A DNA stretch of 64,000 nucleotides from Saccharococcus thermophilus (GTDB taxonomy: Bacteria > Bacillota > Bacilli > Bacillales > Anoxybacillaceae). Under the pieces are notes generated by a model, which was not told where the DNA came from, made no database searches, and was given only the letters and a program-made list of their open reading frames with translations. Positions 1 to 9,898 of the stretch are shown piece by piece. The first letter of the stretch is position 1. Every line of letters starts with the position of its first letter. Where the stretch lies: assembly GCF_011761475.1 (NCBI RefSeq), contig NZ_JAASRS010000001.1:1054001-1118000 (forward strand), in the 5' to 3' direction. A program made the translations under genes and the position numbers.

Positions 1-422
1 CCGAGGAAGCATTTATTGAAATGGGGGATTTTGTCGGCTTTACTCTGAAACAATGCAAACGGCTCGGCATCCGAACCGTTTCCATGGTTGGGATGATGGG
101 GAAATTTTCAAAAGTCGCACAAGGCATTATGATGGTGCATTCGAAAAGCGCTCCCATTGATTTTTCGTTTTTAGCAGCCATTGCTGAACAAGCCGGAGCT
201 TCGCCGGAACTCGTTGCCGCTGTTCGCGAAGCCAATACGGCATCACAAGTTGGCGAGATGATGCAGGAAGCAGGGAATGAGCGCTTTTTTGAAATATTAT
301 GTGACCATTGTTGTTTATCCGCGTTACGTGAAGTGGGCGGCGGCATGACCGTGGAAACGTCGCTATACACAATGGGCGGTCAATTATTAGGAAAGGCGGT
401 ACGAAACGATGCAGGCGATTAA
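1..422 (+). CDS. cbiD: cobalt-precorrin-5B (C1)-methyltransferase CbiD, C-terminal part
   Basis: The frame is open from the left edge, so the N-terminus lies outside the window; about 140 residues remain. CbiD methylates C1 of cobalt-precorrin-5B with S-adenosylmethionine in the anaerobic cobalamin pathway. The C-terminal stretch with [14 protein letters not shown] followed by MMVHSK matches the family's conserved glycine-rich GK-(L/F)-x-K-x-A-x-G region. CbiD is a marker of the cobalt-early route. The stop overlaps the start of cbiET by 14 bases, which suggests translational coupling. The identification rests on this motif and on its position in the cbi operon. Confidence 0.9.
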   Translation, partial: EEAFIEMGDFVGFTLKQCKRLGIRTVSMVGMMGKFSKVAQGIMMVHSKSAPIDFSFLAAIAEQAGASPELVAAVREANTASQVGEMMQEAGNERFFEILCDHCCLSALREVGGGMTVETSLYTMGGQLLGKAVRNDAGD

Positions 423-1614
423 ACTAATTGGCATTGGCGCCGATGGGAAAGCGAGCCTCCCGCGCCTTTATGAACGTTGGATTTATGAAAGTGAGTTATT
501 GGTCGGAGGAGAGCGTCATTTAGCCTTTTTCCCTGATTATCAAGGCGAAACGCTCACGATTCGAGGAGGGCTATCACAGCTTGTCGAGCGGCTTCGCCAT
601 GAAACGAAACGCACCGTCATCGTCGCATCTGGTGATCCGATGTTTTATGGAATCGGCAGCTATTTATCTAGCAAACTGCCAATCGAAGTGTATCCAGCAG
701 TCAGTTCGATTCAATGGGCGTTTGCAAAAATGGGAGAAAAGTGGCAGGACGCCAAATTTATTAGCGTCCACGGCCGCAGTATGAAAGGACTTGCCCAGCG
801 AATTGACGGATGTGAAAAAGTAGCGATATTAACGGACGAAACGAATTCTCCTAATGCCATTGCGAAATATTTGCTTTCGTACGGAATGACCGAATACCGT
901 GCGTTTGTCGGAGAAAATCTTGGCGGACAAGATGAACGGTGCCGCTTTTTCGAATTAGAAGAGATGGCAGATGCCGAGTTTTCCCCATTAAATGTGGTTA
1001 TTTTACAAAAAACAAAAGCAGGTCCGATGTGGTCATTAGGAATTGACGATGCCGAATTTTTGCAACGCAAACCAGAGAAAGGACTGATTACGAAAAAGGA
1101 GATTCGGGTGTTGAGCATAAGCGCGCTTCGTCTTCATGCTAAGAGCGTCGTTTGGGATATCGGCACATGCACCGGTTCCGTCGCGATTGAAGCGGCGAAA
1201 ATCGCCCGCGAAGGCGCCGTGTTTGCGATTGAAAAAAATGCCCATGATATCGAAATTTGTAAAGAAAACTTAAAAAAATTCCGCGTTGACATTACGCTTG
1301 TACACGGCAAAGCACCTGAGCATTTAGACGAATTTGCCGACCCGGATGCGATTTTTATCGGGGGAACGTCGGGAGAAATGGGACCGCTGCTTGATGTTTG
1401 TTGTCAACGCTTAAAACGAAACGGCCGCATCGTGATAAATGCGGTAACGATTGAAACGCTGGCGCAGGCGGTGGAAGGATTAAAGCAGCGCGGTTTTCAA
1501 GTAGACGTTACGCTCGCGCAAATCTCAAGAAGCAAATCGATTTTAGAGCTGACGCGGTTTGATGCGCTCAATCCGATTTATATCATTACGGCAAAGAGGG
1601 AGGAAGACGAATGA
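409..1614 (+). CDS. cbiET: precorrin-6B C5,15-methyltransferase/decarboxylase, CbiE-CbiT fusion
   Basis: The 401-residue protein fuses two enzymes. Residues 1 to about 205 are a tetrapyrrole methylase (CbiE) with the ASGDPMFYG loop near residue 65. From about 220 to the end is a Rossmann methyltransferase (CbiT) with the SAM motif [18 protein letters not shown] near residue 247. Together they methylate C5 and C15 and decarboxylate the C12 acetate of the corrin precursor, as CobL does in the aerobic pathway. It overlaps cbiD at the 5' end and cbiL (ATGA type) at the 3' end. Confidence 0.93.
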   Translation: MQAIKLIGIGADGKASLPRLYERWIYESELLVGGERHLAFFPDYQGETLTIRGGLSQLVERLRHETKRTVIVASGDPMFYGIGSYLSSKLPIEVYPAVSSIQWAFAKMGEKWQDAKFISVHGRSMKGLAQRIDGCEKVAILTDETNSPNAIAKYLLSYGMTEYRAFVGENLGGQDERCRFFELEEMADAEFSPLNVVILQKTKAGPMWSLGIDDAEFLQRKPEKGLITKKEIRVLSISALRLHAKSVVWDIGTCTGSVAIEAAKIAREGAVFAIEKNAHDIEICKENLKKFRVDITLVHGKAPEHLDEFADPDAIFIGGTSGEMGPLLDVCCQRLKRNGRIVINAVTIETLAQAVEGLKQRGFQVDVTLAQISRSKSILELTRFDALNPIYIITAKREEDE

Positions 1615-2312
1615 GCGGAACATTGTATGGCATCGGCGTTGGTCCGGGCGACCCGGAGTTGTTGACGGTGAAGGCGTTTCGCCGCCTGAAAGAAGCGCAT
1701 GTCATTGCCTATCCGAAAAAACAGCGCGGCAGCAAAAGCTATGCCCAGCAAATTATTGAAGCATATTTTTCCCCGGCGGAAAAAGAGATGCTTGGTCTCG
1801 TCTTTCCAATGACGAAAAATATGGATGTGTTAACAGAAAAATGGAACGAAACGGCAGAAGCGATTTGGGAACAGCTAAGCGCAGGAAAAGATGTCGCGTT
1901 TGTGACGGAAGGAGATCCACTTTTATATAGTACGTTCATCCATCTGATGAAAATCATGAAAGAGCGGTATCCAAATGTTGCGATTGAAATTGTTCCGGGA
2001 GTTTCCTCCGTCAACGCGGCGGCAGCGAGACTGCAGATCCCGCTTGCCGACGGGGATGAACAGGTAGCGATTATTCCAGCGCGCGACGACTATGAAGCGA
2101 TGAAAAAGGCGATTAGAGACCATGATTGCGTCGTCTTTTTGAAAGTGGCGAAAGTGATGGAAATGATGATCCGTCTTCTTCGCGAACAAAATTTATTGCA
2201 AAACGCCGCCGTGGTGACAAAAGTGACGTCAAAGGAAGAAATCATTTGGAATATCGAACAGCTTGAAGGAGTAGAGTTGGAATATTTAACGTTATTGGTG
2301 GTGAGAAAGTGA
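1611..2312 (+). CDS. cbiL: precorrin-2/cobalt-factor II C20-methyltransferase CbiL
   Basis: A 233-residue tetrapyrrole methylase. The N-terminal [16 protein letters not shown] and the [11 protein letters not shown] loop near residue 98 are the SAM- and substrate-binding signatures of the CobI/CbiL group. It adds the C20 methyl group to the factor II macrocycle. Start and stop codons overlap cbiET and cbiF by four bases, so the genes are coupled. The closing of the SAM pocket ([19 protein letters not shown]) also matches the family. A role elsewhere in the pathway is unlikely, because the other methylases are present separately. Confidence 0.92.
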   Translation: MSGTLYGIGVGPGDPELLTVKAFRRLKEAHVIAYPKKQRGSKSYAQQIIEAYFSPAEKEMLGLVFPMTKNMDVLTEKWNETAEAIWEQLSAGKDVAFVTEGDPLLYSTFIHLMKIMKERYPNVAIEIVPGVSSVNAAAARLQIPLADGDEQVAIIPARDDYEAMKKAIRDHDCVVFLKVAKVMEMMIRLLREQNLLQNAAVVTKVTSKEEIIWNIEQLEGVELEYLTLLVVRK

Positions 2313-3079
2313 AACTATATATTATTGGCGCGGGCCCAGGGGCTCCGGATTTGATTACTGTGAAAGGCGCGCAACTGCTCCAAGAAGCGGACGCCATTTT
2401 TTACACTGATTCGCTCGTCAGCAACGAACTGATCGAGCGCTATCGAAAGCCGGAAGCGGAAGTATTTCATACGGCAGGAATGCATTTAGAGCAAATGGTT
2501 GAAGCGATGTTAGAACAGCTTAAGCAAGGAAAAAAAGTCGTGCGCATTCATACGGGAGATCCATCTGTTTACGGAGCGACACTTGAACAAATCGCGCTAT
2601 TCAAAAAGCAAGGGGTGGAAGTGGAAATCGTCCCTGGCGTCAGTTCGGTATTTGCGGCGGCAGCGGCTGTTCAAGCGGAGCTAACCGTTCCGGATTTAAC
2701 GCAGACGGTTATTTTAACGCGAGCGGAAGGACGAACACCAGTTCCAAATAGAGAAAAACTGGAAGATTTAGCAAAACATCGTTGCACATTAGCGTTATTT
2801 TTAAGCGCTACATTAACAAAAAAAGTAACAAAGGCACTAAGGGATGCTGGATGGAGCGATGATACCCCTGTTGTGATTGTGTATAAAGCGACATGGCCAG
2901 ATCAAAAAATTGTCCGTTCGACGGTCGGCACGCTGGACGAGGATATGCGCGCAAACGGCATCCGAAAACACGCCCTCATTTTAGCAGGATGGGCGTTAGA
3001 CCCTGCAATTATCGAGCGCGACTATCACTCGAAGCTGTATGATAAAACGTTCACACACGGATATCGACAGGGGGTGTGA
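2309..3079 (+). CDS. cbiF: cobalt-precorrin-4 C11-methyltransferase CbiF
   Basis: A 256-residue tetrapyrrole methylase that methylates C11 of cobalt-precorrin-4. Visible motifs are YIIGAGPGAPDLITVKG at the N-terminus, HTGDPSVYGAT near residue 80 and [15 protein letters not shown] near residue 110. The length is typical of CobM/CbiF. The GTG start overlaps the cbiL stop by four bases, and the stop lies four bases before the proposed cbiG start. Confidence 0.92.
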   Translation: MKLYIIGAGPGAPDLITVKGAQLLQEADAIFYTDSLVSNELIERYRKPEAEVFHTAGMHLEQMVEAMLEQLKQGKKVVRIHTGDPSVYGATLEQIALFKKQGVEVEIVPGVSSVFAAAAAVQAELTVPDLTQTVILTRAEGRTPVPNREKLEDLAKHRCTLALFLSATLTKKVTKALRDAGWSDDTPVVIVYKATWPDQKIVRSTVGTLDEDMRANGIRKHALILAGWALDPAIIERDYHSKLYDKTFTHGYRQGV

Positions 3080-3083
3080 GGAG

Positions 3084-4157
3084 TTGTATGCGATTGTTGC
3101 GATTACGAAGCATGGTGTTGATATTGCCCGCCGCGTCGGCGAGGAGCTTCCAAACGCCCGTGTGTATTATACGAATAAGTTTGCGAGAGGAGACGAAGAC
3201 GAAAAAGGCATTCGCTTGTTTGAAGGGAACGTGCGGTTATTATTGCCGTCGCTTTTTCAAACATACCGCGGGCTTATTCTCATTATTTCGCTTGGTGCGG
3301 TCGTGCGAATGATTGCCCCGCTATTAAAAGATAAAAAAACCGATCCGGCGATCGTTGTTATTGATGATAAAGGGGAACATGTCATTAGCGTTCTTTCCGG
3401 ACATCTTGGCGGAGCGAACGAACTGACGCGGCAAGTCGCGGAGATTTTACATGCCCATCCCGTCATTACGACTGCGTCTGACGTACAAAAAACGATTGCC
3501 GTTGATTTATTTGGCCGTTCCTTCGGCTGGGAGTGGGAATCCGACGAAAAGCTGACTCCCGTAAGCGCCGCCGTCGTCAATGAGCAACATGTTGCTATTG
3601 TACAAGAATCAGGGGAGCGAGAATGGTGGAACTATGATACCCCGCTGCCAAACAATATCCGTATTTATCATTCGATTGATGAAGCGCTAGCAGCAAAACC
3701 GGACGCCGCGCTTGTAGTTACCCATCGTTTATTAACGAAAGAGGAAGAAGCGATTTTACAAAACGGCGTTTTGTATCGCCCAAAAGTAATCGTGCTCGGT
3801 ATCGGCTGCAATCGTGGAACAGCGGCGGAAGAAATTGACGCCGTCATTCGCGATACATTAGAGGAGCTGCGCTTTTCAATGAAAAGTGTGAAAGCGGTAT
3901 GTACGATCGAATTAAAAAAAGACGAGCTAGGGTTGCTTGAAGTGGTGCGAAAATACGGATGGGAATTCGTCTATTATACCCCTGAACAACTGAATCAAGT
4001 AAACATCGAACAGCCTTCTGAAACCGTGTACCGCTATACAGGCGCTTACGGTGTGAGCGAGCCGGCAGCGAAGCTTTATAGCGGTGCAGAGAAATTGGAA
4101 TTAGTGAAGAAAAAAGCAGGCAATGTCACGATTTCCGTGGCAATTTTGCACCATTAA
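3084..4157 (+). CDS. cbiG: cobalt-precorrin-5A hydrolase CbiG
   Basis: CbiG opens the delta-lactone of cobalt-precorrin-5A and releases acetaldehyde; it is specific to the anaerobic pathway. I place the start at the TTG at 3084, preceded by AGGGGG (3069-3074), because an ATG further upstream lies inside cbiF without its own ribosome binding site. This gives 357 residues. The N-terminal domain carries LSGHLGGANELTR, and the C-terminal CbiG_C domain begins near VIVLGIGCNRGT, both typical. The stop is followed by a strong ribosome binding site for cbiA. Confidence 0.9.
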   Translation: MYAIVAITKHGVDIARRVGEELPNARVYYTNKFARGDEDEKGIRLFEGNVRLLLPSLFQTYRGLILIISLGAVVRMIAPLLKDKKTDPAIVVIDDKGEHVISVLSGHLGGANELTRQVAEILHAHPVITTASDVQKTIAVDLFGRSFGWEWESDEKLTPVSAAVVNEQHVAIVQESGEREWWNYDTPLPNNIRIYHSIDEALAAKPDAALVVTHRLLTKEEEAILQNGVLYRPKVIVLGIGCNRGTAAEEIDAVIRDTLEELRFSMKSVKAVCTIELKKDELGLLEVVRKYGWEFVYYTPEQLNQVNIEQPSETVYRYTGAYGVSEPAAKLYSGAEKLELVKKKAGNVTISVAILHH

Positions 4158-4170
4158 GGGGGAAAACAAC

Positions 4171-5535
4171 ATGAGAAGAATCGTAATCGCCGGGACGGAA
4201 AGCGGCGTTGGCAAGACGACTATAACAATTGGATTGATGGCGGCGTTAAAACAAAAAGGCTACATTGTACAAGGGTTTAAATGCGGTCCGGATTATATTG
4301 ACCCAACTTATCATACTGCTGTCACGGGCAGACCGTCGCGCAACCTTGACAGCTGGATGGTTGGACACGAAGCGGTTCAAGCGATTTGCGCAAAAGGCTG
4401 TGAAGGGGCTGACATCGCTATTATTGAAGGAGTCATGGGGATGTTTGATGGGAAGCGGCCGACGACAAACGAAGGAACGACGGCGGAAATTAGCGTATTA
4501 ACGAATAGTCCGGTGCTATTGGTCGTCGACTGCGCCGGCATGGCACGGAGCGCGGCGGCGGTTGTCCGCGGCTTTCAAACGTTTGATGAACGCGTGCGCA
4601 TTGCGGGAGTGATTGCCAACCGCGTCGGCAGTGAGGGACATTTTCGCCTTGTGAAAACGGCGATTGAACAAGAATGCGGCATTCCAGTGATCGGATTTTT
4701 AACCAAAGAAGATGCGCTCCACATTCCGGAGCGTCATTTAGGGCTCATTCCATCGATTGAGCGCGGGGAATTAGATCACTTTTTTGCGGAATTAGGAGAG
4801 CGCATTGCCAAGACGGTGGATCTCAATGCGTTACTAGAGCTCGCGGAAGCCCCAGCATTAAATGTTCTTCGATCGTATTTGGATGTAAACAAATCGTATA
4901 ATGTGCGGATTGCGGTCGCAAAAGACGCGGCGTTTCATTTCTACTATCCGGAAAATTTAGAGCTGTTACAAGCGTATGGCGCCGAGTTAGTCTTTTTCTC
5001 CCCGCTTGCCGGCGAGACGCTGCCAGATGGGGTGCATGGGTTATACATTGGTGGCGGATTTCCCGAAGAGTTCGCAAAACAGCTTTCGGAACAAATGCAT
5101 GTCAAGCAATCGATCCAAACGGCGATTGAAAACGGCTTGCCGACATTGGCCGAGTGCGGAGGGTTTATGTTTTTAACCGAAGGCATTCAAACAACGGACG
5201 GCTCGTACTATGAAATGGCCGGCGTCATTCCGGGACGGGTTGTCATGCATTCGCGGCTCGCCGCGCTAGGATATCGTGAAGTCAAGGGAGAGCCAGGGAA
5301 CTTTTTGCTTCCGGAAGGCCTGCGAGCGCGAGGACATGAGTTTCATTATTCCACGTACGAAGCGCGCGGCGAGATTCCGTTTGCCTATGAAACAACGGGG
5401 CTTCGTGGTACGAAAAAAGATGGCTATCAGCATCAAAACTTAATTGCAGGCTATGTTCATTTTCATTTTGCTTCTTGTCCGCCAATGGTTGAAAATTGGC
5501 TAACGAAATGCGAGAAGGTGAAAGAACATGGCTAA
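4171..5535 (+). CDS. cbiA: cobyrinate a,c-diamide synthase CbiA
   Basis: A glutamine-dependent amidotransferase that amidates the a and c side chains of the corrin ring. The ATG at 4171 follows AAGGGGG and gives 454 residues. The N-terminal dethiobiotin-synthetase-like P-loop is AGTESGVGKTT (residues 7-17). The C-terminal class I glutaminase domain has the nucleophile in AECGGFMFL (Cys329), and the C-terminal HFHFASCP probably supplies the histidine. It lies in the operon between cbiG and cbiP, and its 3' end overlaps cbiP by eight bases. Confidence 0.93.
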   Translation: MRRIVIAGTESGVGKTTITIGLMAALKQKGYIVQGFKCGPDYIDPTYHTAVTGRPSRNLDSWMVGHEAVQAICAKGCEGADIAIIEGVMGMFDGKRPTTNEGTTAEISVLTNSPVLLVVDCAGMARSAAAVVRGFQTFDERVRIAGVIANRVGSEGHFRLVKTAIEQECGIPVIGFLTKEDALHIPERHLGLIPSIERGELDHFFAELGERIAKTVDLNALLELAEAPALNVLRSYLDVNKSYNVRIAVAKDAAFHFYYPENLELLQAYGAELVFFSPLAGETLPDGVHGLYIGGGFPEEFAKQLSEQMHVKQSIQTAIENGLPTLAECGGFMFLTEGIQTTDGSYYEMAGVIPGRVVMHSRLAALGYREVKGEPGNFLLPEGLRARGHEFHYSTYEARGEIPFAYETTGLRGTKKDGYQHQNLIAGYVHFHFASCPPMVENWLTKCEKVKEHG

Positions 5536-7039
5536 AGCGTTGCCGATTATGTTCCAAGGAACGCATTCTGACGCGGGAAAAAGCATTATTGCCACGGCGT
5601 TTTGCCGCATTTTCGCGCAAAACGGCTGGAAAACGGCGCCGTTTAAATCGCAAAACATGTCACTTAATTCGTACGTGACGGTCGATGGGAAAGAAATTGG
5701 GCGGGCGCAAGGAATACAGGCGGAAGCGGCTGGCGTTGTCGCGACAACGGATATGAATCCGATTTTAATTAAACCGAGCCGCGAGCATGAATCGCAAATC
5801 GTCGTGCACGGAAAGCCGTATAAAAATATGCAGGCGTTCGCGTACCGCAACGAATTTTTTGAAAAGGGGCTGGCGATTATCCGCGAGTCGCTCGATGTCT
5901 TAATGAACGAATACGACCGGATCGTGATCGAAGGCGCAGGGAGTCCGGCGGAAATCAATTTGAACGATCGAGAGCTCGTCAATATGCGGGTCGCGCGCAT
6001 GGCCAATGCCCCGGTCGTCCTAATCGGCGATATTGAACGGGGCGGCGTGTTTGCCAGCTTAGTCGGCACCTTACAGCTGTTAGAAAAAGAAGACCGCCAG
6101 CGCATTATCGGCGTGATCATTAATAAGTTTCGCGGTGACTTGGCACTATTGAAGCCGGGACTTGATTGGTTCGAACAATATACTGGCGTTCCTGTGTTAG
6201 GCGTCGTTCCATATTTAGAAGATTTACATATTGACGCAGAAGACTCCGTTAGTTTAGAACAAATGTCCACAACCGTAAATCCGGACAAAGATATTGATAT
6301 TGCTGTTATTCGATATCCGAAAATATCTAATTTCACGGATGTGGATCCATTTTTGACCGAGCCGGACTGCCACGTTCGTTTTGTGACAACAGCCGCCCAG
6401 CTTGGCCAGCCAGATTTGCTTATTTTGCCGGGAAGTAAAAATACGATTGAAGACCTATTATATATGAAGGAAAACGGTATTGTGGAACAAATTGCACAGC
6501 TCTACAAACATCACCATGTGACGATTGTTGGAATATGCGGCGGTTATCAAATGTTAGGGGCTCGTATCCGTGATCCATTTGGTGTGGAAACACCGCTAAG
6601 GGAAATTGCCGGATTGAATCTCCTTCCGATTGACACGACGCTTGAGTGTGAAAAAACAACTGTTCTTTCGGAAGGAATATTGACATTTGCTGGTGAGCGC
6701 TTTTTCGTAAAAGGATATGAGATTCATATGGGCCGTTCACAGCTGCTTGACGGAACTGTCCCGTTTATTCATGTGCAAGGGCGAGCGGAAGGCGCTAAAA
6801 GCAAAGATGAACGGGTGATCGGCACATATTTTCATGATCTTTTTCATAATGACGCTTTTCGAGAGGCGTTATTAAATAAAATTCGCCGTGAGAAAAGCTT
6901 ATCGCCTATTTACGGTCGTCAGTCGTTCCGTACTATAAGAGAACAAGCTTTTGACCGCCTTGCCGATCATGTGAAGCGGCATGTCCGCATCGAAGAAATC
7001 GAAGAAAAAATGTATGTGTTTCAAAGGGGGGATGTGTAA
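5528..7039 (+). CDS. cbiP: cobyric acid synthase CbiP
   Basis: A 503-residue amidotransferase that adds amides at positions b, d, e and g of adenosyl-cobyrinic acid a,c-diamide. The N-terminal P-loop is FQGTHSDAGKS (residues 8-18). The glutaminase nucleophile sits in GICGGYQMLG (Cys337), and IGTYFHDLFHND near the C-terminus holds the histidine of the triad. The length is normal for CobQ/CbiP. Its stop shares a base with the cobT start (TAATG). Confidence 0.95.
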   Translation: MAKALPIMFQGTHSDAGKSIIATAFCRIFAQNGWKTAPFKSQNMSLNSYVTVDGKEIGRAQGIQAEAAGVVATTDMNPILIKPSREHESQIVVHGKPYKNMQAFAYRNEFFEKGLAIIRESLDVLMNEYDRIVIEGAGSPAEINLNDRELVNMRVARMANAPVVLIGDIERGGVFASLVGTLQLLEKEDRQRIIGVIINKFRGDLALLKPGLDWFEQYTGVPVLGVVPYLEDLHIDAEDSVSLEQMSTTVNPDKDIDIAVIRYPKISNFTDVDPFLTEPDCHVRFVTTAAQLGQPDLLILPGSKNTIEDLLYMKENGIVEQIAQLYKHHHVTIVGICGGYQMLGARIRDPFGVETPLREIAGLNLLPIDTTLECEKTTVLSEGILTFAGERFFVKGYEIHMGRSQLLDGTVPFIHVQGRAEGAKSKDERVIGTYFHDLFHNDAFREALLNKIRREKSLSPIYGRQSFRTIREQAFDRLADHVKRHVRIEEIEEKMYVFQRGDV

Positions 7040-8094
7040 TGTTATTTTCGATTCCAAAGCTTAATAAAGAAATAGGGAAAGAGGTATGCGCTTACGTCGA
7101 CCAATTGACAAAACCGGTTGGCAGCCTTGGTCGTTTGGAACAGTTAGCGGTAGAGCTAGCGGAAATGACAGGAAACAAATTTCCTGATGTTTCACCACCG
7201 GGTGTGCTTGTGTTTGCTGCTGATCATGGTGTTGCGAAAGAAGGAGTGTCAGCGTTTCCGCCAGAAGTGACAGCACAAATGGTATGGAATTTTGTTCAAG
7301 GCGGCGCGGCGATTAACGTATTCAGCCGGCAAATTGGCGCAATATTTGCCATTGTTGATGTTGGGGTCGCTGCACCAATTGAACATGAAGCGGTAATTTC
7401 GAAAAAAGTGCGGTACGGAACAAACAATTTTTGCGAAATGGAAGCGATGAGCAATGCGGAAGCGGAACAAGCGCTAATAGTTGGTTACGAACAAGCAAAG
7501 GAAATAATCGACAAAGGAGCGCGTACTCTCATTGTCGGTGAAATGGGCATCGGCAATACGACTACCGCGAGTGCGATTTTAACGGCGGTGAGCGGCAAGC
7601 CAATTGAACAACTCGTCGGGAGAGGAACAGGCATTTCGGAAGAGAAGATTGTGCATAAAGTCAATGTTATTCGCCGCGCGTTGTCACTTCATCAGCCTGA
7701 TCCGTCTAAACCGATTGAATTATTATCCAAAATCGGTGGCTTGGAAATCGCAGCGATGGCAGGTGCGATGTTGGCGGCAGCGAAGCGGCGCGTTCCGATT
7801 TTATTGGACGGATTTATCTGTACGGTTGCTGCACTTGTAGCTAAGCTTTTCGCTCCGGATGTTGCTGATTATATGATTGCCGGTCATCGTTCTCAAGAAA
7901 TTGGTCATCAAATTGCTCTTGAATTATTAGGAAAAGAGCCGCTTATCGATTTAAGTATGCGACTTGGCGAAGGCAGCGGTGCGGCTGTTGCATTTCCGCT
8001 GTTGACATTTGCGACAGCGATGATAAAAGAAATGGCGACATTTGCTTCTGCCCACATTTCAAATTCTGTAGAAGGAGCAGGAAAACAATCATGA
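7039..8094 (+). CDS. cobT: nicotinate-nucleotide--dimethylbenzimidazole phosphoribosyltransferase CobT
   Basis: CobT makes alpha-ribazole phosphate for the lower nucleotide loop of cobalamin. The 351-residue protein has the KPxGSLGRLE N-terminal motif, the AADHGV segment and the C-terminal LGEGSGAA motif; Glu311 matches the catalytic glutamate of the family. A ribosome binding site (AAAGGGGGGATG) lies inside the end of cbiP, and the two genes overlap by one base. Its presence means nucleotide loop assembly is partly encoded in this operon. Confidence 0.95.
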   Translation: MLFSIPKLNKEIGKEVCAYVDQLTKPVGSLGRLEQLAVELAEMTGNKFPDVSPPGVLVFAADHGVAKEGVSAFPPEVTAQMVWNFVQGGAAINVFSRQIGAIFAIVDVGVAAPIEHEAVISKKVRYGTNNFCEMEAMSNAEAEQALIVGYEQAKEIIDKGARTLIVGEMGIGNTTTASAILTAVSGKPIEQLVGRGTGISEEKIVHKVNVIRRALSLHQPDPSKPIELLSKIGGLEIAAMAGAMLAAAKRRVPILLDGFICTVAALVAKLFAPDVADYMIAGHRSQEIGHQIALELLGKEPLIDLSMRLGEGSGAAVAFPLLTFATAMIKEMATFASAHISNSVEGAGKQS

Positions 8095-8870
8095 CAAATG
8101 GAAAAGTATATATCGTTGGTGCCGGTCCCGGTGATGAAAAGCTAATCACTGTCTATGGATTGGAGTGTATTCAACAAGCTGACGTCATTATTTACGACCG
8201 GTTGATTAATAAAAATTTACTGAAATACGCCAAAAGCGGTGCGGAGCTCATTTACTGCGGAAAAGAGCCGGGAAAGCACGCGTTCATTCAAGAACGGATT
8301 CATGAACTGTTAGTCGAAAAAGCAAAACAAGGAAAAATTGTCACTCGTTTAAAAGGAGGCGATCCTTGCGTTTTTGGACGGGTCGGGGAAGAAGCAGAGG
8401 TACTTGCGCATCACGGCATTCCGTTTGAAATCGTTCCTGGCGTGACGGCGGGAATCGCAGCTGCCGCTTATGCCGGCATACCGGTTACACATCGGGAATA
8501 TGCTGCTTCGTTTACCATTGTTACTGGCCACGGCCGTCAAGAAAAGGGAGATGACCGTCTTCATTGGGAAGGATTAGCGAAAGGAAGCGATACGATTGCC
8601 TTTTATATGGGTATCGGCAATTTGTCGTATATTTGCCAAAAACTAATCGAACATGGAAAGCCGTCGAATACTCCTGTGGCGGTGATCGAATGGGGAACGA
8701 CGGAACGACAACGAACGGTTGTCGGTACGTTGCAGACGATTACCGATATCGTCAAGAAAGCTGGTCTTTCCCATCCAGCGATTATTCTTGTCGGAGAGGT
8801 CGTTCGGCTCCGTGAAACGATTCAATGGTTTGCCGAGATGGACCGAGGTGAGACGGTTGCCACCACATAA
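8091..8870 (+). CDS. cobA: uroporphyrinogen-III C-methyltransferase CobA (SUMT)
   Basis: SUMT methylates uroporphyrinogen III at C2 and C7 to give precorrin-2, the entry to the B12 and siroheme branches. The 259-residue protein has VYIVGAGPGDEKLITVYG at the N-terminus and LKGGDPCVFGRVGEEAE near residue 85, both diagnostic for SUMT and not for the later methylases. It overlaps cobT by four bases. It has no CysG-like dehydrogenase/chelatase part, so precorrin-2 oxidation and cobalt insertion must be encoded elsewhere. Confidence 0.94.
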   Translation: MTNGKVYIVGAGPGDEKLITVYGLECIQQADVIIYDRLINKNLLKYAKSGAELIYCGKEPGKHAFIQERIHELLVEKAKQGKIVTRLKGGDPCVFGRVGEEAEVLAHHGIPFEIVPGVTAGIAAAAYAGIPVTHREYAASFTIVTGHGRQEKGDDRLHWEGLAKGSDTIAFYMGIGNLSYICQKLIEHGKPSNTPVAVIEWGTTERQRTVVGTLQTITDIVKKAGLSHPAIILVGEVVRLRETIQWFAEMDRGETVATT

Positions 8871-9402
8871 AAAGAAAGGGCGCATCATCATTTATACGGG
8901 GGATGGAAAAGGAAAAACGACCGCCGCTCTCGGATTGGCGATACGAGCGGCAGGAAGGGGGAAAAAAGTCGCCGTCATTCAGTTTATTAAGTCACCGGAA
9001 CGAACGTATGGAGAGCATCTTATATTTCAAAAACTCGGGATCGAAATGTATCAAATGGGCGCCGGGTTTACGTGGACGAAAACGCCCGAAGTGCACCGGC
9101 AGGCATTGAAAGCGGCATGGGAATTTACGAAAGAAAAAGTGTTATCGGGTATGTACGACTTGATTGTTTTAGATGAACTGAATAATGCGCTTGCGATTGA
9201 CCGGTTTCCGGTTGACGATATCGTCTCCGTTCAAGACGTACTTCGATTAATGGAAAAGCGTCCACCTGATCTTCATTTAGTTATTACCGGCCGTTCGGCG
9301 AATCGGGAATTAATCGAGATCGCTGACATTGTTACGGAGATGAAACTGATCAAACACGATTATGAGCAAGGCGTTACGGCAATGAAAGGGATGGAGCTGT
9401 AG
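8857..9402 (+). CDS. cobO: cob(I)yrinic acid a,c-diamide adenosyltransferase CobO/BtuR
   Basis: Transfers the adenosyl group from ATP to Co(I) corrinoids. I chose the TTG at 8857, behind GAGGTGAG (8845-8852) and inside the end of cobA; it gives 181 residues, the usual size of the CobA/CobO/BtuR family. The P-loop YTGDGKGKTTAALG occupies residues 13-26, and DLIVLDELNNAL is the Walker B-like region. It is the last gene of the operon. The stop codon lies in the loop of the terminator stem. Confidence 0.92.
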   Translation: MPPHKKKGRIIIYTGDGKGKTTAALGLAIRAAGRGKKVAVIQFIKSPERTYGEHLIFQKLGIEMYQMGAGFTWTKTPEVHRQALKAAWEFTKEKVLSGMYDLIVLDELNNALAIDRFPVDDIVSVQDVLRLMEKRPPDLHLVITGRSANRELIEIADIVTEMKLIKHDYEQGVTAMKGMEL

Positions 9403-9414
9403 CTCATCCCTTTT
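9385..9414 (+). terminator. terminator of the cobalamin operon
   Basis: AAAGGGATGGAGCT pairs with AGCTCATCCCTTT, with one bulged G, and a short T run follows. The cobO stop codon lies in the loop, so coding and termination signals overlap. Confidence 0.75.
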
Positions 9415-9565
9415 ACTCGTATAGGTCGGTTTTGTCGTTTTGCGATTTGTTTTGTTTTCTGCCTTTGCTGTTGTCCCCGGAAACAGGGCCGTTAAGCAAG
9501 GACATGGCATCTTGCGTCGGAGCGTTTTGATTTTTGCTTCCTTTGTTCGGCCGTTTTGTCATCAT
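9413..9565 (-). CDS. small hydrophilic protein, unknown
   Basis: A 50-residue protein starting MMTKRPNKGSKNQNAPTQ. The start follows AAAGGA at a good distance. The sequence is polar and Asn/Lys/Gln-rich with no hydrophobic segment, resembling the composition of minor small acid-soluble spore proteins, but I do not recognise a named family. It is convergent with the cobalamin operon and sits downstream of the DUF3892 gene on the same strand; the two may be co-transcribed. A spore role is only a guess from composition. Confidence 0.55.
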   Translation of the reverse strand: MMTKRPNKGSKNQNAPTQDAMSLLNGPVSGDNSKGRKQNKSQNDKTDLYE

Positions 9566-9590
9566 TGCTTCATCCTTTCTTTTTAGGGTT

Positions 9591-9824
9591 TTAGAAAAAG
9601 GTTGGAAGATAGTCGAGGATGTTGAACGCATCTCCATCTGGATTGGAACGGATATATTGTTCGCCATCCTGTTCGTTTACGACATGGAAACCGCTGATCG
9701 CACCGCTTTCCACTTCCATTAGGGCTTTTTGGTATGACAGGACCCGTCCTGTCGATGTTTTCCAGCTAATAATGTCACCTTGGTGATTTTTTTGTACGGC
9801 GACAAACGTTTCTTGTTGGTTCAT
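9591..9824 (-). CDS. DUF3892 domain protein
   Basis: A 77-residue protein starting MNQQETFVAVQKN. The ATG at 9824 is nine bases after AAGGAG; another ATG at 9830 is too close to that site. The segments GDIISWKTSTGRVLSY and YIRSNPDGDAFN match DUF3892, a small domain common in Bacillaceae whose function is unknown. There is no signal peptide or membrane segment. It is divergent from the methyltransferase gene that follows. Confidence 0.75.
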   Translation of the reverse strand: MNQQETFVAVQKNHQGDIISWKTSTGRVLSYQKALMEVESGAISGFHVVNEQDGEQYIRSNPDGDAFNILDYLPTFF

Positions 9825-9898
9825 TGTCATTCACTCCTTCTTGCCTGTTGTTATTTTTAGTGAGAAGGGAACATTTTATGTAAAAAGAGGTGATATTC

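Noticed and set aside
5500-6336. 278-residue minus-strand frame inside cbiP
   Set aside because: Shadow of a strongly supported cbiP frame; Ser/Thr-rich low-complexity composition typical of antisense reading.
1-9402. Cobalamin riboswitch controlling the cbi operon
   Set aside because: The operon start lies left of the window; no such element is visible inside it.
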